64,000 nucleotides of DNA from Enterococcus columbae DSM 7374 = ATCC 51263 (lineage in GTDB: Bacteria; Bacillota; Bacilli; Lactobacillales; Enterococcaceae), in the NCBI RefSeq assembly GCF_000406925.1, contig NZ_KE136349.1, positions 196,446 to 260,445 of the forward strand, written 5' to 3'. Under the pieces are notes generated by a model. It saw only the letters and a list, made by a program, of their open reading frames with translations, had not been told where the DNA came from and did not search any database. This document shows, piece by piece, positions 7,204 to 15,007 of the stretch. A program made the translations under genes and the position numbers. Every line of letters starts with the position of its first letter. The stretch's first letter is position 1.

Positions 7204-7345
7204 TAAACTATGATTTTTTCTACCGATATAAATTAGCGTGCGCTAAAAATTGCACACTTTAAATTAGCCGTTTCAAGTAATGTAAATTATCTTTTCCCAT
7301 ATTTCGACAAACAGGCATGCGATATTCGCATGCCTGTTTGTTAAT
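7204..7345 (+). ncRNA. Candidate sigma-D-dependent small RNA
   Basis: On the plus strand TAAA (7204-7207), exactly 15 bases and CCGATAT (7223-7229) form a perfect sigma-D promoter. No plus-strand gene follows for more than 40 kb. About 70 bases after the predicted start (near 7236) a perfect 16-bp hairpin (7307-7322 with 7326-7341) occurs, with a U-rich right side (TGTTTGTTAATG). The expected RNA is about 105-110 nt, has a second short stem at TTAGC-GTGC-GCTAA (about 7233-7246), and holds no ORF worth calling. The hairpin also stands just after the stop of the leftward gene at 7359, so it may partly serve that gene. The promoter match is direct; the RNA is inference. Confidence 0.5.
7307..7341. 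terminator. Strong hairpin between the glycan cluster and motA
   Basis: A perfect 16-bp stem (ACAAACAGGCATGCGA, loop TAT). The plus-strand side is followed by TAATGTAAATTTG. The minus-strand side is followed by CGAAATATGGG, which is a poor U tract. The U-rich side thus favours termination of plus-strand RNA, although its place 17 bases after the stop at 7359 also suits the leftward operon. Confidence 0.6.
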
Positions 7346-7358
7346 GTAAATTTGACAT

Positions 7359-9329
7359 TTAATGTACATTCAAAAATTTTGCATTTTGAATAAGTACAGG
7401 AACATTGATTTGTTGACTTAAAGGAATTAATCCTCCTGGATCGCCATAACATAAATCTGCTATTGCAACAGCACGATTTACATCTGCAGAGACATCATAA
7501 ATACCACTATTCTCCTCTAAATATTTATCAATAATTAAATTATACAGTTCTAATAGTTCAGGTCTCATTGCTTTTATTGTTGTTTTCATAAGTGGGTGTG
7601 GTCTCCATAAAAGAACACATTCATCTTCATTGGCAAAAAAATCAATTGTATCTTTTATTTTATACAGCATATTTTCTGAATCTTCTAAAAAAGCTCCAAT
7701 ACTAGTATTATATAATACAACTTTTTTCTTTTCGCCTTTTTCACTATACAACTTTTCTTTCCATTCTATTGGCAAATCAATTTTGCTATTTTTTATTTGA
7801 AGTATTTTATCAATCATAGGTGAACCATATGCAAAAATTTTTGATTCCCAATAATCTTTCGTTTCATTTCCATATATATCAGTAAGCACTGTGGTATAAT
7901 AATTTTTTATATTATCAGATTGCAAGTAAATATAGTCCGCTTGTACAACACCTGAAGTTAAGGCATAATGTTTAATATTTTCATATGCAGCAGCATCATT
8001 CTTAGAGGGCTCCATATGTACAAAATATGGTGTATAAGCAACTTTTTGCGTTATTTTTCTTAAATTAGAAATATAAAAATCAGGATGAATACTAGTTATC
8101 CTATTATTTTCATCATAAGGATTATGTATGAAAATAACATCTACTAATTCGCTATCCCAGTCTAAATTTTCATAAGAAAACACATCGACATTTTTGGGGA
8201 AATCAGCACCTTCATAGACAATATTGTCAAAGCTCCCATCGCTATTTTTCTCAAAATATGGCACTGGCATTACTCTTACCTTAGCTTTTTTATCAGAAAT
8301 TGCAGATTGCCAGATAGACTCTAGCGCGCTCCACATAGAAGCTTTATATGGCATAAAAATAATGCTTATTTTAGTATCTATCTCGTTAACTATAGAATTT
8401 ATTTTTGAAAGTGTATCTGTAAAACTAACTATAATTTGGTTTAAATTTATAGGTTTGTTATTCTCTATCAGATAATAAACTGCATAAATTAATTGTTTAT
8501 ATTCATTAACAGACTCTTCAAAAGAAGTTAAGGGTAACTCGACCTTTCTAGCAAACTTCAACAAGTCATCCATGCCTTCATGATTACTCTCCATAGCCTT
8601 TATTGCATCATCAAAACGCTTATTCTCCAAAGAATGAAAAAGGATTTTTTGAAGCTCAGTCATCAATTGAAGTAAATGCTTCATTTTATTTTTTATTTGG
8701 AATGAAATAGTATTATTTTCATCAATTTGACTACAAATACTTTGCCATATTTTTAAACCATTTTTAGTTTGAGTCTTAGAAATAGAGTCTGTCCTATTTA
8801 AAAATAAAGCTAATGAATCATTTAAATTAAATGTCATACCTTCCTTAACTAATTTTCCACAATTAGGCAATTCTAAGTCGTGTTTCTTCAAAATTTTTTC
8901 CACCTCATTTCCGTTTATAATAGTAGGTATTTTTATATTATCAATATAAATATATCCCTCATTATCTTGAGTTAGTATTTTATTATCAGTTAATTTTTTC
9001 TCAAAATTTAATTTCAAGTTACTATCGATTATAGAAAAATTTTTTAAACAAGTTGTACTTTCTATTTTAACCCAGTGTTGTTCTTTTAACAAAAAACAAT
9101 AATTTTGCTCATCTTCTTCTACTAAAAATTCTAGTTTTCCATCATTAAAATTCATAGATTTTAACGATGAATAAAGGTCAATAGGTAAACAATCAATTAA
9201 ACAAATTTTTTGAGTAGCTAAATTAATTGAAAAAAGTAAATTAATCTCACTAGCAACACAGTAAATCGTATCAGTATCAAAAGTTGCTTCTTTAATTAGT
9301 AATCTGACATTATTTCTATCCATTATCAT
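7359..9329 (-). CDS. CDP-glycerol glycerophosphotransferase-like protein
   Basis: A 656-residue protein. The C-terminal half resembles the TagF/TagB glycosyltransferase fold: a first Rossmann-like part with IIFMPYKASMWSALESIW and VDVIFIHNPYD, then KKVVLYNTSIGAFL, CVLLWRPHPLMKTT and a last part VAIADLCYGDPGGLIPLSQQ. The usual acceptor-side motif (TDYSS) is replaced by GDPGG, so it is a distant member. The N-terminal ~300 residues have no recognisable family. Known relatives transfer glycerol phosphate or similar units from CDP-activated donors. It overlaps the end of the upstream fusion gene by about 14 bases and is last in the cluster. The start could be either ATG at 9329 or 9323. The gene is notably AT-rich. 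Confidence 0.65.
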   Translation of the reverse strand: MIMDRNNVRLLIKEATFDTDTIYCVASEINLLFSINLATQKICLIDCLPIDLYSSLKSMNFNDGKLEFLVEEDEQNYCFLLKEQHWVKIESTTCLKNFSIIDSNLKLNFEKKLTDNKILTQDNEGYIYIDNIKIPTIINGNEVEKILKKHDLELPNCGKLVKEGMTFNLNDSLALFLNRTDSISKTQTKNGLKIWQSICSQIDENNTISFQIKNKMKHLLQLMTELQKILFHSLENKRFDDAIKAMESNHEGMDDLLKFARKVELPLTSFEESVNEYKQLIYAVYYLIENNKPINLNQIIVSFTDTLSKINSIVNEIDTKISIIFMPYKASMWSALESIWQSAISDKKAKVRVMPVPYFEKNSDGSFDNIVYEGADFPKNVDVFSYENLDWDSELVDVIFIHNPYDENNRITSIHPDFYISNLRKITQKVAYTPYFVHMEPSKNDAAAYENIKHYALTSGVVQADYIYLQSDNIKNYYTTVLTDIYGNETKDYWESKIFAYGSPMIDKILQIKNSKIDLPIEWKEKLYSEKGEKKKVVLYNTSIGAFLEDSENMLYKIKDTIDFFANEDECVLLWRPHPLMKTTIKAMRPELLELYNLIIDKYLEENSGIYDVSADVNRAVAIADLCYGDPGGLIPLSQQINVPVLIQNAKFLNVH

Positions 9330-10686
9330 TTAATCCTTTTTGTCTAATTTCAATTACATCTTTTTTATCATTAAAATCCTGTATCGTCCTACATATTTCC
9401 CTAGATACTTGCGCTGATATATTCATAATTTTTGAGTTATAACTTTTGATCTGATTAATAAACGCGATAATTTCATAACGAATTCCTTCACCTTCCAAGG
9501 TATAATAATAGCGTTTATTTTCTCTATAATCTTCAAATCTCACCTCAAAATAATCCATTTTCCACCATGGTGCAGGCACATAAATATATCCCTCTGTTCC
9601 AGTAATAACCATACTTCCTTCTGATTTAACTCCTTTACCTATCGTAATTGTTGCAACAGAATTTGAATAGATAAAAATCAATTTACTAAATAAATCAAAT
9701 GTTTTATTACAATCTAAATAATGTGTAATAATTTTTTTAGATTGATAATTTATTCCTAATAACTGAAAAATTGGCAACATAGCTGTTGGACCCCACGCAG
9801 TCATAGAATTCCACTTTGTTTTTACATCTAATCCACTAATAGAGTTTTTATCAGCTAAACTAGTACAAGTTACATCTATAGAAACTACATCTCCAATAAT
9901 TCCACTTTTTAATAACAAAAAAAGACGTGAGTATGCTGTGGAGTATGCTGTTTTAATTGCATCCATTAATACACATTTGTTTGTATCAGCTATCTTTAAT
10001 AATTCATCATATTTTTTGGCATTTTGTGCAATTGGTGATTCACATAATACGTGCTTTCCACACTCTAAAGCTTTTTTTATTAAAAAATAACGGTCATTCG
10101 GATGCCCCTCAATATATATAGCATCCACTCTAGCAAGTAATTCACTGTAATTACTTGTAATAAATGAAATATCATCAAATACTGATTTTTCTAAATATCT
10201 AAAGGTTGAACAAACACCAACTACATCAACACCATTAACAAATGTGCATTCTTGCTTGAATTTACGGATAAGTGTTTCACCTACTAAACCTAGCTTTAAT
10301 CTTTTTTGTTTACTTCTGATATCTGAGCTAGATATTCCTTCAGTGCGAGGTAAATAAACAACTTCACAATATTCCTTTAAATAATCAAATTTTCCCTTCC
10401 AATCTGATCCGACAGTAAATATATCGATATTTAAATTTTTTATATCATCAATTTTTTGACCTTCATACTCTTCAATTATAATTTCATCTGCAAGACCTAA
10501 TTCTTTAATAGCTTCAATCCTCTCCATTAAAGACTGTTGAACATTGATTTTTCCTCTATTTTTATCAAAATCAGTAGTTGTCACTCCGACAATTAAATAA
10601 TCTCCTAATGCTTTTGCTTTTTTTAAAAGATTAATGTGCCCTTCATGTAACAAATCGTATGTGCCATATGTAATTACCTTAATCAT
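9316..10686 (-). CDS. Cytidylyltransferase fused to a Gfo/Idh/MocA-like domain
   Basis: A 456-residue two-domain protein. Residues 1 to about 130 are a TagD/GCT-like nucleotidyltransferase with YGTYDLLHEGHINLL (the HxGH site) and GISSSDIRSK (the second, phosphate-binding motif). From about residue 135 a Gfo/Idh/MocA-type domain follows: LGLVGETLIRKF in place of the dinucleotide loop, a CGKHVLCESPIA segment, and WGPTAMLPIFQLLG. In active oxidoreductases the equivalent of CESP is normally EKP, whose lysine is catalytic; here it is serine. The glycine loop is also weak. The domain may have altered or no redox activity. The start is the ATG ending at 10686; an ATG twelve bases upstream sits directly on the AAGGA site. 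Confidence 0.75.
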   Translation of the reverse strand: MIKVITYGTYDLLHEGHINLLKKAKALGDYLIVGVTTTDFDKNRGKINVQQSLMERIEAIKELGLADEIIIEEYEGQKIDDIKNLNIDIFTVGSDWKGKFDYLKEYCEVVYLPRTEGISSSDIRSKQKRLKLGLVGETLIRKFKQECTFVNGVDVVGVCSTFRYLEKSVFDDISFITSNYSELLARVDAIYIEGHPNDRYFLIKKALECGKHVLCESPIAQNAKKYDELLKIADTNKCVLMDAIKTAYSTAYSRLFLLLKSGIIGDVVSIDVTCTSLADKNSISGLDVKTKWNSMTAWGPTAMLPIFQLLGINYQSKKIITHYLDCNKTFDLFSKLIFIYSNSVATITIGKGVKSEGSMVITGTEGYIYVPAPWWKMDYFEVRFEDYRENKRYYYTLEGEGIRYEIIAFINQIKSYNSKIMNISAQVSREICRTIQDFNDKKDVIEIRQKGLNDNG

Positions 10687-10759
10687 TGTACGTCTCATTC
10701 CTTTTTGAAAAATTTAAACAGTACATAAAATATTTTTTTATTATTTAAGACTCAAATAA

Positions 10760-11569
10760 TTATTTTGGGAAAATAATTTTTACAGTAGGATTATGACTAT
10801 TTCTTTTTTCTTTTGGGGGTAACATTAAATAATCACCATAGATAAATTTTAATATTTTATCATATTCTTTAAATACTTTAAAAACAGTATCTTCAAACTC
10901 TAATTCTGTAAATTCCTCCATTGCATACGCAGGAATACCGTATTTGCATCTTTTAAGGTTTGGATAATACATTTGACTAATTAATTCTGACGGTTGTTTA
11001 TATATTAATTTATTTGCAAAAGAAAATATTAAATTTCTTGGTATAATATACAATATTCTGTACCATATTCGCAAAAGAGTATGTGGTGCGCTCACCATTC
11101 CAGCCTCAGAGTATAGGCATTTTCTAATTATCAAAAAAATAAAATTATAAAATATACGTAACAAGATATTATTTGGAACATTATAGAGTACAAACAAATC
11201 AATGCAAATTCCATTTTGATATTTCATATGTTCCTGACCTTTACGTATAAATGCTGAATTTTTTCGTCTGAGTTTTGCATAGCCCCATCTATAATTAGGA
11301 TCGGTACGATAATCCTGTAGAAAAAATTTTTCTGTATTTAAATCATTTTTGCATGCTTCAAAAAATTTTTGATACTCTTTTGGTCTAAAAGCTATATCCG
11401 CATCATCATCCCATGGAATAAATCCTTTATGTCTAACCGCCCCTAATAAAGTACCTGCATATAAAGAATAGTCAATATTATTTTTTCTACATATTCTATC
11501 TACTTCCTTTAAAAGTTCCAACTCTGTTAATTGTAACTTGCGCAACTTATTGTCTGTTAAATGTTCCAT
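10760..11569 (-). CDS. LicD-family phosphotransferase
   Basis: A 269-residue protein of the LicD (fukutin-like nucleotidyltransferase fold) family. The signature GTLLGAVRHKGFIPWDDDAD is present near residues 40-59, followed by RWGYAKLRRKNSAFI and CIDLFVLYNVP. LicD proteins move a phospho-substituent, classically phosphocholine from CDP-choline, onto a glycan. The start is uncertain. The frame opens at 11608, overlapping the upstream gene. I prefer the ATG at 11569, after GAGGTG, because family members begin a few residues before the LTDxxLRKLQL segment. It lies between the aminotransferase and the cytidylyltransferase fusion, which fits a shared CDP-linked donor. Confidence 0.85.
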   Translation of the reverse strand: MEHLTDNKLRKLQLTELELLKEVDRICRKNNIDYSLYAGTLLGAVRHKGFIPWDDDADIAFRPKEYQKFFEACKNDLNTEKFFLQDYRTDPNYRWGYAKLRRKNSAFIRKGQEHMKYQNGICIDLFVLYNVPNNILLRIFYNFIFLIIRKCLYSEAGMVSAPHTLLRIWYRILYIIPRNLIFSFANKLIYKQPSELISQMYYPNLKRCKYGIPAYAMEEFTELEFEDTVFKVFKEYDKILKFIYGDYLMLPPKEKRNSHNPTVKIIFPK

Positions 11570-11586
11570 TTCTACGTTTAACACCT

Positions 11587-12660
11587 CTATAAAATATTCC
11601 TTCTGCATAAATCCTTAAACGCTAAAATTAACTTTTCGTTATCTTCTATATTTAAAAAACCAATATGTCCAACTCTAAAAATTTTATCTTTCAGCTCTCC
11701 ACCATTTGGACAAACCCAAATATCATACTCATTTTTTAATATTACGAATAATTCATAAGCCGAAATATTCTCAGGAATAATTGGGGTTATAGCGTTTGAT
11801 AATGATAAAAAAGGTATTTTAAGAGGCAAAGATTCAATTTCTTTCCTAAAATGCTGAGCTAGCATACGTACACGGGATATTTCAGTATCAACCCCTCCAT
11901 TATTATCAATCTCTCTTAATCGACTATACAACTGAATTAGTATACTAACAGCAGGAGTAAAAGGAGTTTGTCCTCTATATGAATTATTTAAATACTCGTT
12001 TAAATCAAAATATAGACTACTTACTTTATTTCTTTTTATTCGATCAATTGCTTCTGGAGTCACTACAATAATCCCTATTCCCGGGGGACATGCTAAAGCT
12101 TTTTGAGAGGCTGTAATCATAACTTGGACATTATTTTTTTTCATAGAAAAAGAATCTGCTAAAAACGAACTAATAGCATCTACAACCAAAAATAAATTAT
12201 TCCTATTACAAAAATCACTAATTAAATCCAGGTCGTATAATATACCTGTTGAAGTCTCATGAATATTTACCAAAAATCCTGTATATTTTTTATTGGCATA
12301 CTTCTCTAAATCCAATTCTCTTAAAGGCTGTCCGTATTCCAATTTAATTTCTTGATATGGAATTTTATGGATTTTACAAATTTTAACAAATCTTTCTCCA
12401 AAATTTCCACCATTTACAATCAATAATCTATCATTTTTATTAAACAAATTCATTATTGAGGCTTCCATAGCGGAGCTACCAGAACCAGTTAAAAATAATG
12501 ATTGAGATCCATCGGGAGCATCAGAAAATCTAAGCATAAGTCTATTGCATTCCAACATAAGATTAGAAAATTCCTCAGTTCTAAAATAAGGAATTTGTTC
12601 AAAACCTATTTGTCTAATTGTATCGCTCATTTGAACTGGTCCAACTGTAAAGTTTAACAT
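11587..12660 (-). CDS. Class V aminotransferase (AGT/PhnW-like)
   Basis: A 357-residue PLP enzyme of fold type I, class V. LTGSGSSAMEASIMNL binds the cofactor phosphate, LVVDAISSFLAD carries the PLP-ring aspartate, and the Schiff-base lysine is in TASQKALACPPG. The SQKAL-PPG form is typical of alanine/serine-glyoxylate aminotransferases and their relatives such as 2-aminoethylphosphonate transaminase. Here it leads a four-gene cluster with LicD and a cytidylyltransferase, so it more likely makes an amino-substituted donor (aminoalkyl phosphate or phosphonate) than serves primary metabolism; that is inference. GGTGA lies 6 bases before the ATG. Confidence 0.75.
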   Translation of the reverse strand: MLNFTVGPVQMSDTIRQIGFEQIPYFRTEEFSNLMLECNRLMLRFSDAPDGSQSLFLTGSGSSAMEASIMNLFNKNDRLLIVNGGNFGERFVKICKIHKIPYQEIKLEYGQPLRELDLEKYANKKYTGFLVNIHETSTGILYDLDLISDFCNRNNLFLVVDAISSFLADSFSMKKNNVQVMITASQKALACPPGIGIIVVTPEAIDRIKRNKVSSLYFDLNEYLNNSYRGQTPFTPAVSILIQLYSRLREIDNNGGVDTEISRVRMLAQHFRKEIESLPLKIPFLSLSNAITPIIPENISAYELFVILKNEYDIWVCPNGGELKDKIFRVGHIGFLNIEDNEKLILAFKDLCRRNIL

Positions 12661-12691
12661 TTATTTTCACCACTTTAATTATTATTTAAAA

Positions 12692-12730
12692 AGCAGAGTA
12701 AAATCGACGTTGATTTTTTTTTACTCTGCT
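12692..12730 (-). terminator. Terminator after fliS
   Basis: Arms AGCAGAGTAAAATC (12692-12705) and GATTTTTTTTACTCTGCT (12713-12730) pair, with TTTTTAAATAATAATT following on the minus strand. It separates fliS from the glycan cluster. Confidence 0.8.
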
Positions 12731-12737
12731 ACTTTTC

Positions 12738-12743
12738 ATTATA
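12738..12743 (-). promoter_or_regulatory. Candidate -10 box for the glycan cluster
   Basis: TATAAT on the minus strand in the 134-base gap between fliS and the aminotransferase. A TTTCTA sequence 17 bases upstream is the best -35 and it is weak. Transcription from here would start just before the fliS terminator hairpin, so the cluster mRNA would open with that hairpin, or be attenuated by it. No sigma-D motif is visible in this gap. Confidence 0.35.
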
Positions 12744-12793
12744 TCCTTATTTATATATGTTAGAAATTAATATTGCTCTGTATTTACACAAAA

Positions 12794-13162
12794 TTACACT
12801 TCCAATTGTTTCCAGGTAGCTAGTAATTCTTCAACCATACCTTCGATTTTTTCAACAACTACCTTGTCCTTTTTAAGATTAGCTAGTAGCAGTTGATTAT
12901 TGATATACTCATATAGCTGGATAAATTGTTGGGCAACCTCGCCGCCGACTTCTTCATTAATGCTATAACGCAATTCAGAAATAATATCTTGCGCTCGAAC
13001 TAACTTGTTGTGAGCTAAATTGACATCCTCTCTATCAATTGCTAAAGCCGCTTGTTTTAAATTTTTGATACAACCTTCCAATAATAATTCGATTAATCGT
13101 TTTGGTGAGGCTTGCATCACTTCGTTTGCGAGATAATTATTTTGATATACTGAATAATTCAT
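12794..13162 (-). CDS. fliS: Flagellin export chaperone FliS
   Basis: A 122-residue, mostly helical protein. It starts MNYSVYQNNYLANEVMQASP and has the family core KRLIELLLEGCIKNLKQA, followed by helices that end in EELLATWKQL. FliS binds the C-terminus of flagellin in the cytoplasm to prevent early polymerisation and to help export. It closes the glycosyltransferase-fliD-fliT-fliS unit, 21 bases after the fliT-like gene. Length and motif order are normal. Confidence 0.93.
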   Translation of the reverse strand: MNYSVYQNNYLANEVMQASPKRLIELLLEGCIKNLKQAALAIDREDVNLAHNKLVRAQDIISELRYSINEEVGGEVAQQFIQLYEYINNQLLLANLKKDKVVVEKIEGMVEELLATWKQLEV

Positions 13163-13183
13163 TGTTTTATCTTTCCTTATCTA

Positions 13184-13498
13184 CTAATATTCTAATTCAA
13201 TTCCTGATAATTCTTCTAACGGAATATAGGTTTTAGCTTTTTTTCCAGATTGATTAATTCTAGCAATCTCTTTAGAAAAAGCTTTTTTTTCTTCATTTCC
13301 TCGACTGATTACTTTTTGATACAAAGCAGTAATTTGCATTAATAATTCAGTATCTTCCTCTGATAAAATCTCTAAATTACTCTGAAAGTTTTCAAATAAA
13401 TCAGCAATTTTATCAAAAGTTTCACTACTTTCAATTAGAGACGATTGTTGATTTAATTCTTGTAATAAAGATAATGTTTGCTGTAATTTTTCATTCAT
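13184..13498 (-). CDS. fliT: FliT-like flagellar chaperone candidate
   Basis: A 104-residue, charged, helical protein with long heptad-like stretches (LQQTLSLLQELNQQ; ENFQSNLEILSEEDTELL). The sequence has no strong motif. I call it FliT-like from its place between fliD and fliS, its size and its coiled-coil nature. FliT-type proteins act as chaperones for the cap protein FliD. Gaps to its neighbours are 12 and 21 bases, so it is co-transcribed. Confidence 0.6.
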   Translation of the reverse strand: MNEKLQQTLSLLQELNQQSSLIESSETFDKIADLFENFQSNLEILSEEDTELLMQITALYQKVISRGNEEKKAFSKEIARINQSGKKAKTYIPLEELSGIELEY

Positions 13499-13510
13499 AT
13501 ATTTTACTCG

Positions 13511-14989
13511 CTAATTATTATTACCGCTTTGAGCTGTAAAATATTTCATCTGCTCTTCTGCTTGCATCATAGCTGCATCAAGTTTGGTAAACATATTTAC
13601 ATAGTAGGTACGTTTAGTTGTCAAATAATCATCAAATCGTTCAATTTGTTTATTTAAATCTTTAATCAGCGAATCAAAGCTTTCTGTTCTACTCTTTAAT
13701 AACCCTTTAATTGTTTGTCCCGAACTACTTACACTATCTTCTAAGTAACCGTTTAATAGTTGCAACATATTTCCAGCATAACCCGATGGAGTTGTGGTAC
13801 TATTTGAAGTCGAAGAAGCAGTAGAATCGTTTTGATCTGGACCATTGAAAAATTCTTTCACCGCATTAGGATTATCCGTCAAAGCTTTTTTCAACTTACT
13901 TTGATCTAGAGTCATCACACCATTACGATCAATTGAGATACCAATTTGATTTACTTTTAATGTGCTATCGGCAGGATTAGCTGAACCATAACTTCTTAAT
14001 TGCGTTTGTAAACGCATCATCAATGAATCACCAACTAAAGCTCCTTGTTTATTAGTACTTGAGCTAGTATCTGTGGATACTTTAGGCGTTCCTACATCTA
14101 GTGAATCATCGATTAATGAATACGTACTATTATATTGATCAACAAAACTTTGTACTGCTGAGACTGTCTTGTCTACATCATCAGTTAATTCTAGATGAAC
14201 AGTAGTATTTTCTGCCGTTGTTTGCTTTAAAGTCAGTGTGACACCATCTACCAGGTCACTTACATTATTACTCTGACTAGACATCTTTACACCATTAACA
14301 GAGAAAAAAGCATTTTTTCCTAAGGTTAATTGGGCAGCATTATTAGTTGCACTTGTACTTAAACCTAAAGCTTGTGATACAGCATTATCACCCACAGCTA
14401 TACTCTTCTCGCCAGTTTCTGTATTACTTAATACTAAACGACCATCCATCACTACTGCTGAAATACCCGAATCAGTTGATTTTTTATTAATTTTATTCGC
14501 AATATCAGATAAAGTATCTGTATCTGATATTGATATATCAAAAGTAAGATTATTTCCTTCACTATCTACTTTACTTGAAATTAAGTTAAGTGTCCCAGTA
14601 GCATTCATGGCTATTTTAGCATTATCTGCTATTTTTGCCCCGACTAAACGTGTATTTGTTGCTAATTGACTTACTTGTAAATCATAAGTTCCAGCAATTG
14701 ATGAAGTTCCCCCAGAAATGGTTGCAATTGCTTCATTTGATGAAGTCTCTTTCTTACTTGCAAAAGTCTCCGAGTTGGTTAAATCTTTTAATTTACTTAA
14801 TAAATTGCTTAATCGTGAACGCACATCACTATACGCTGTTTTTTGAGACTCTACACTACTTATTCTGGATTGAGCGCGTAATTTACCAACTGATTCAGCT
14901 TCAATCAATTTATCAATTTGATCAGAACCTATTCCACTGTATGTTCCTAATGTACTACTAATTCCCGATGAACTTGTAATTGTCGCCAT
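13511..14989 (-). CDS. fliD: Flagellar cap protein FliD
   Basis: A 492-residue secreted hook-associated protein 2. The FliD N-terminal domain (SGIGSDQIDKLIEAE, VESQKTAYSDVRSRLSNLL) and C-terminal domain (NQIGISIDRNGVMTLDQSKL, IERFDDYLTTKRTYYVNMF) are both clear, with the typical coiled-coil end (LDAAMMQAEEQMKYF). The middle is Ser/Thr-rich. The cap sits at the filament tip and directs flagellin assembly. It lies 18 bases downstream of the glycosyltransferase gene and shares its promoter. Confidence 0.95.
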   Translation of the reverse strand: MATITSSSGISSTLGTYSGIGSDQIDKLIEAESVGKLRAQSRISSVESQKTAYSDVRSRLSNLLSKLKDLTNSETFASKKETSSNEAIATISGGTSSIAGTYDLQVSQLATNTRLVGAKIADNAKIAMNATGTLNLISSKVDSEGNNLTFDISISDTDTLSDIANKINKKSTDSGISAVVMDGRLVLSNTETGEKSIAVGDNAVSQALGLSTSATNNAAQLTLGKNAFFSVNGVKMSSQSNNVSDLVDGVTLTLKQTTAENTTVHLELTDDVDKTVSAVQSFVDQYNSTYSLIDDSLDVGTPKVSTDTSSSTNKQGALVGDSLMMRLQTQLRSYGSANPADSTLKVNQIGISIDRNGVMTLDQSKLKKALTDNPNAVKEFFNGPDQNDSTASSTSNSTTTPSGYAGNMLQLLNGYLEDSVSSSGQTIKGLLKSRTESFDSLIKDLNKQIERFDDYLTTKRTYYVNMFTKLDAAMMQAEEQMKYFTAQSGNNN

Positions 14990-15007
14990 AAAATCTCTCT
15001 CCTTATT

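Noticed and set aside
14635-14961. A 108-codon plus-strand frame inside fliD.
   Set aside because: It is antisense to conserved fliD sequence, starts without a ribosome site and its product looks like random hydrophobic sequence.
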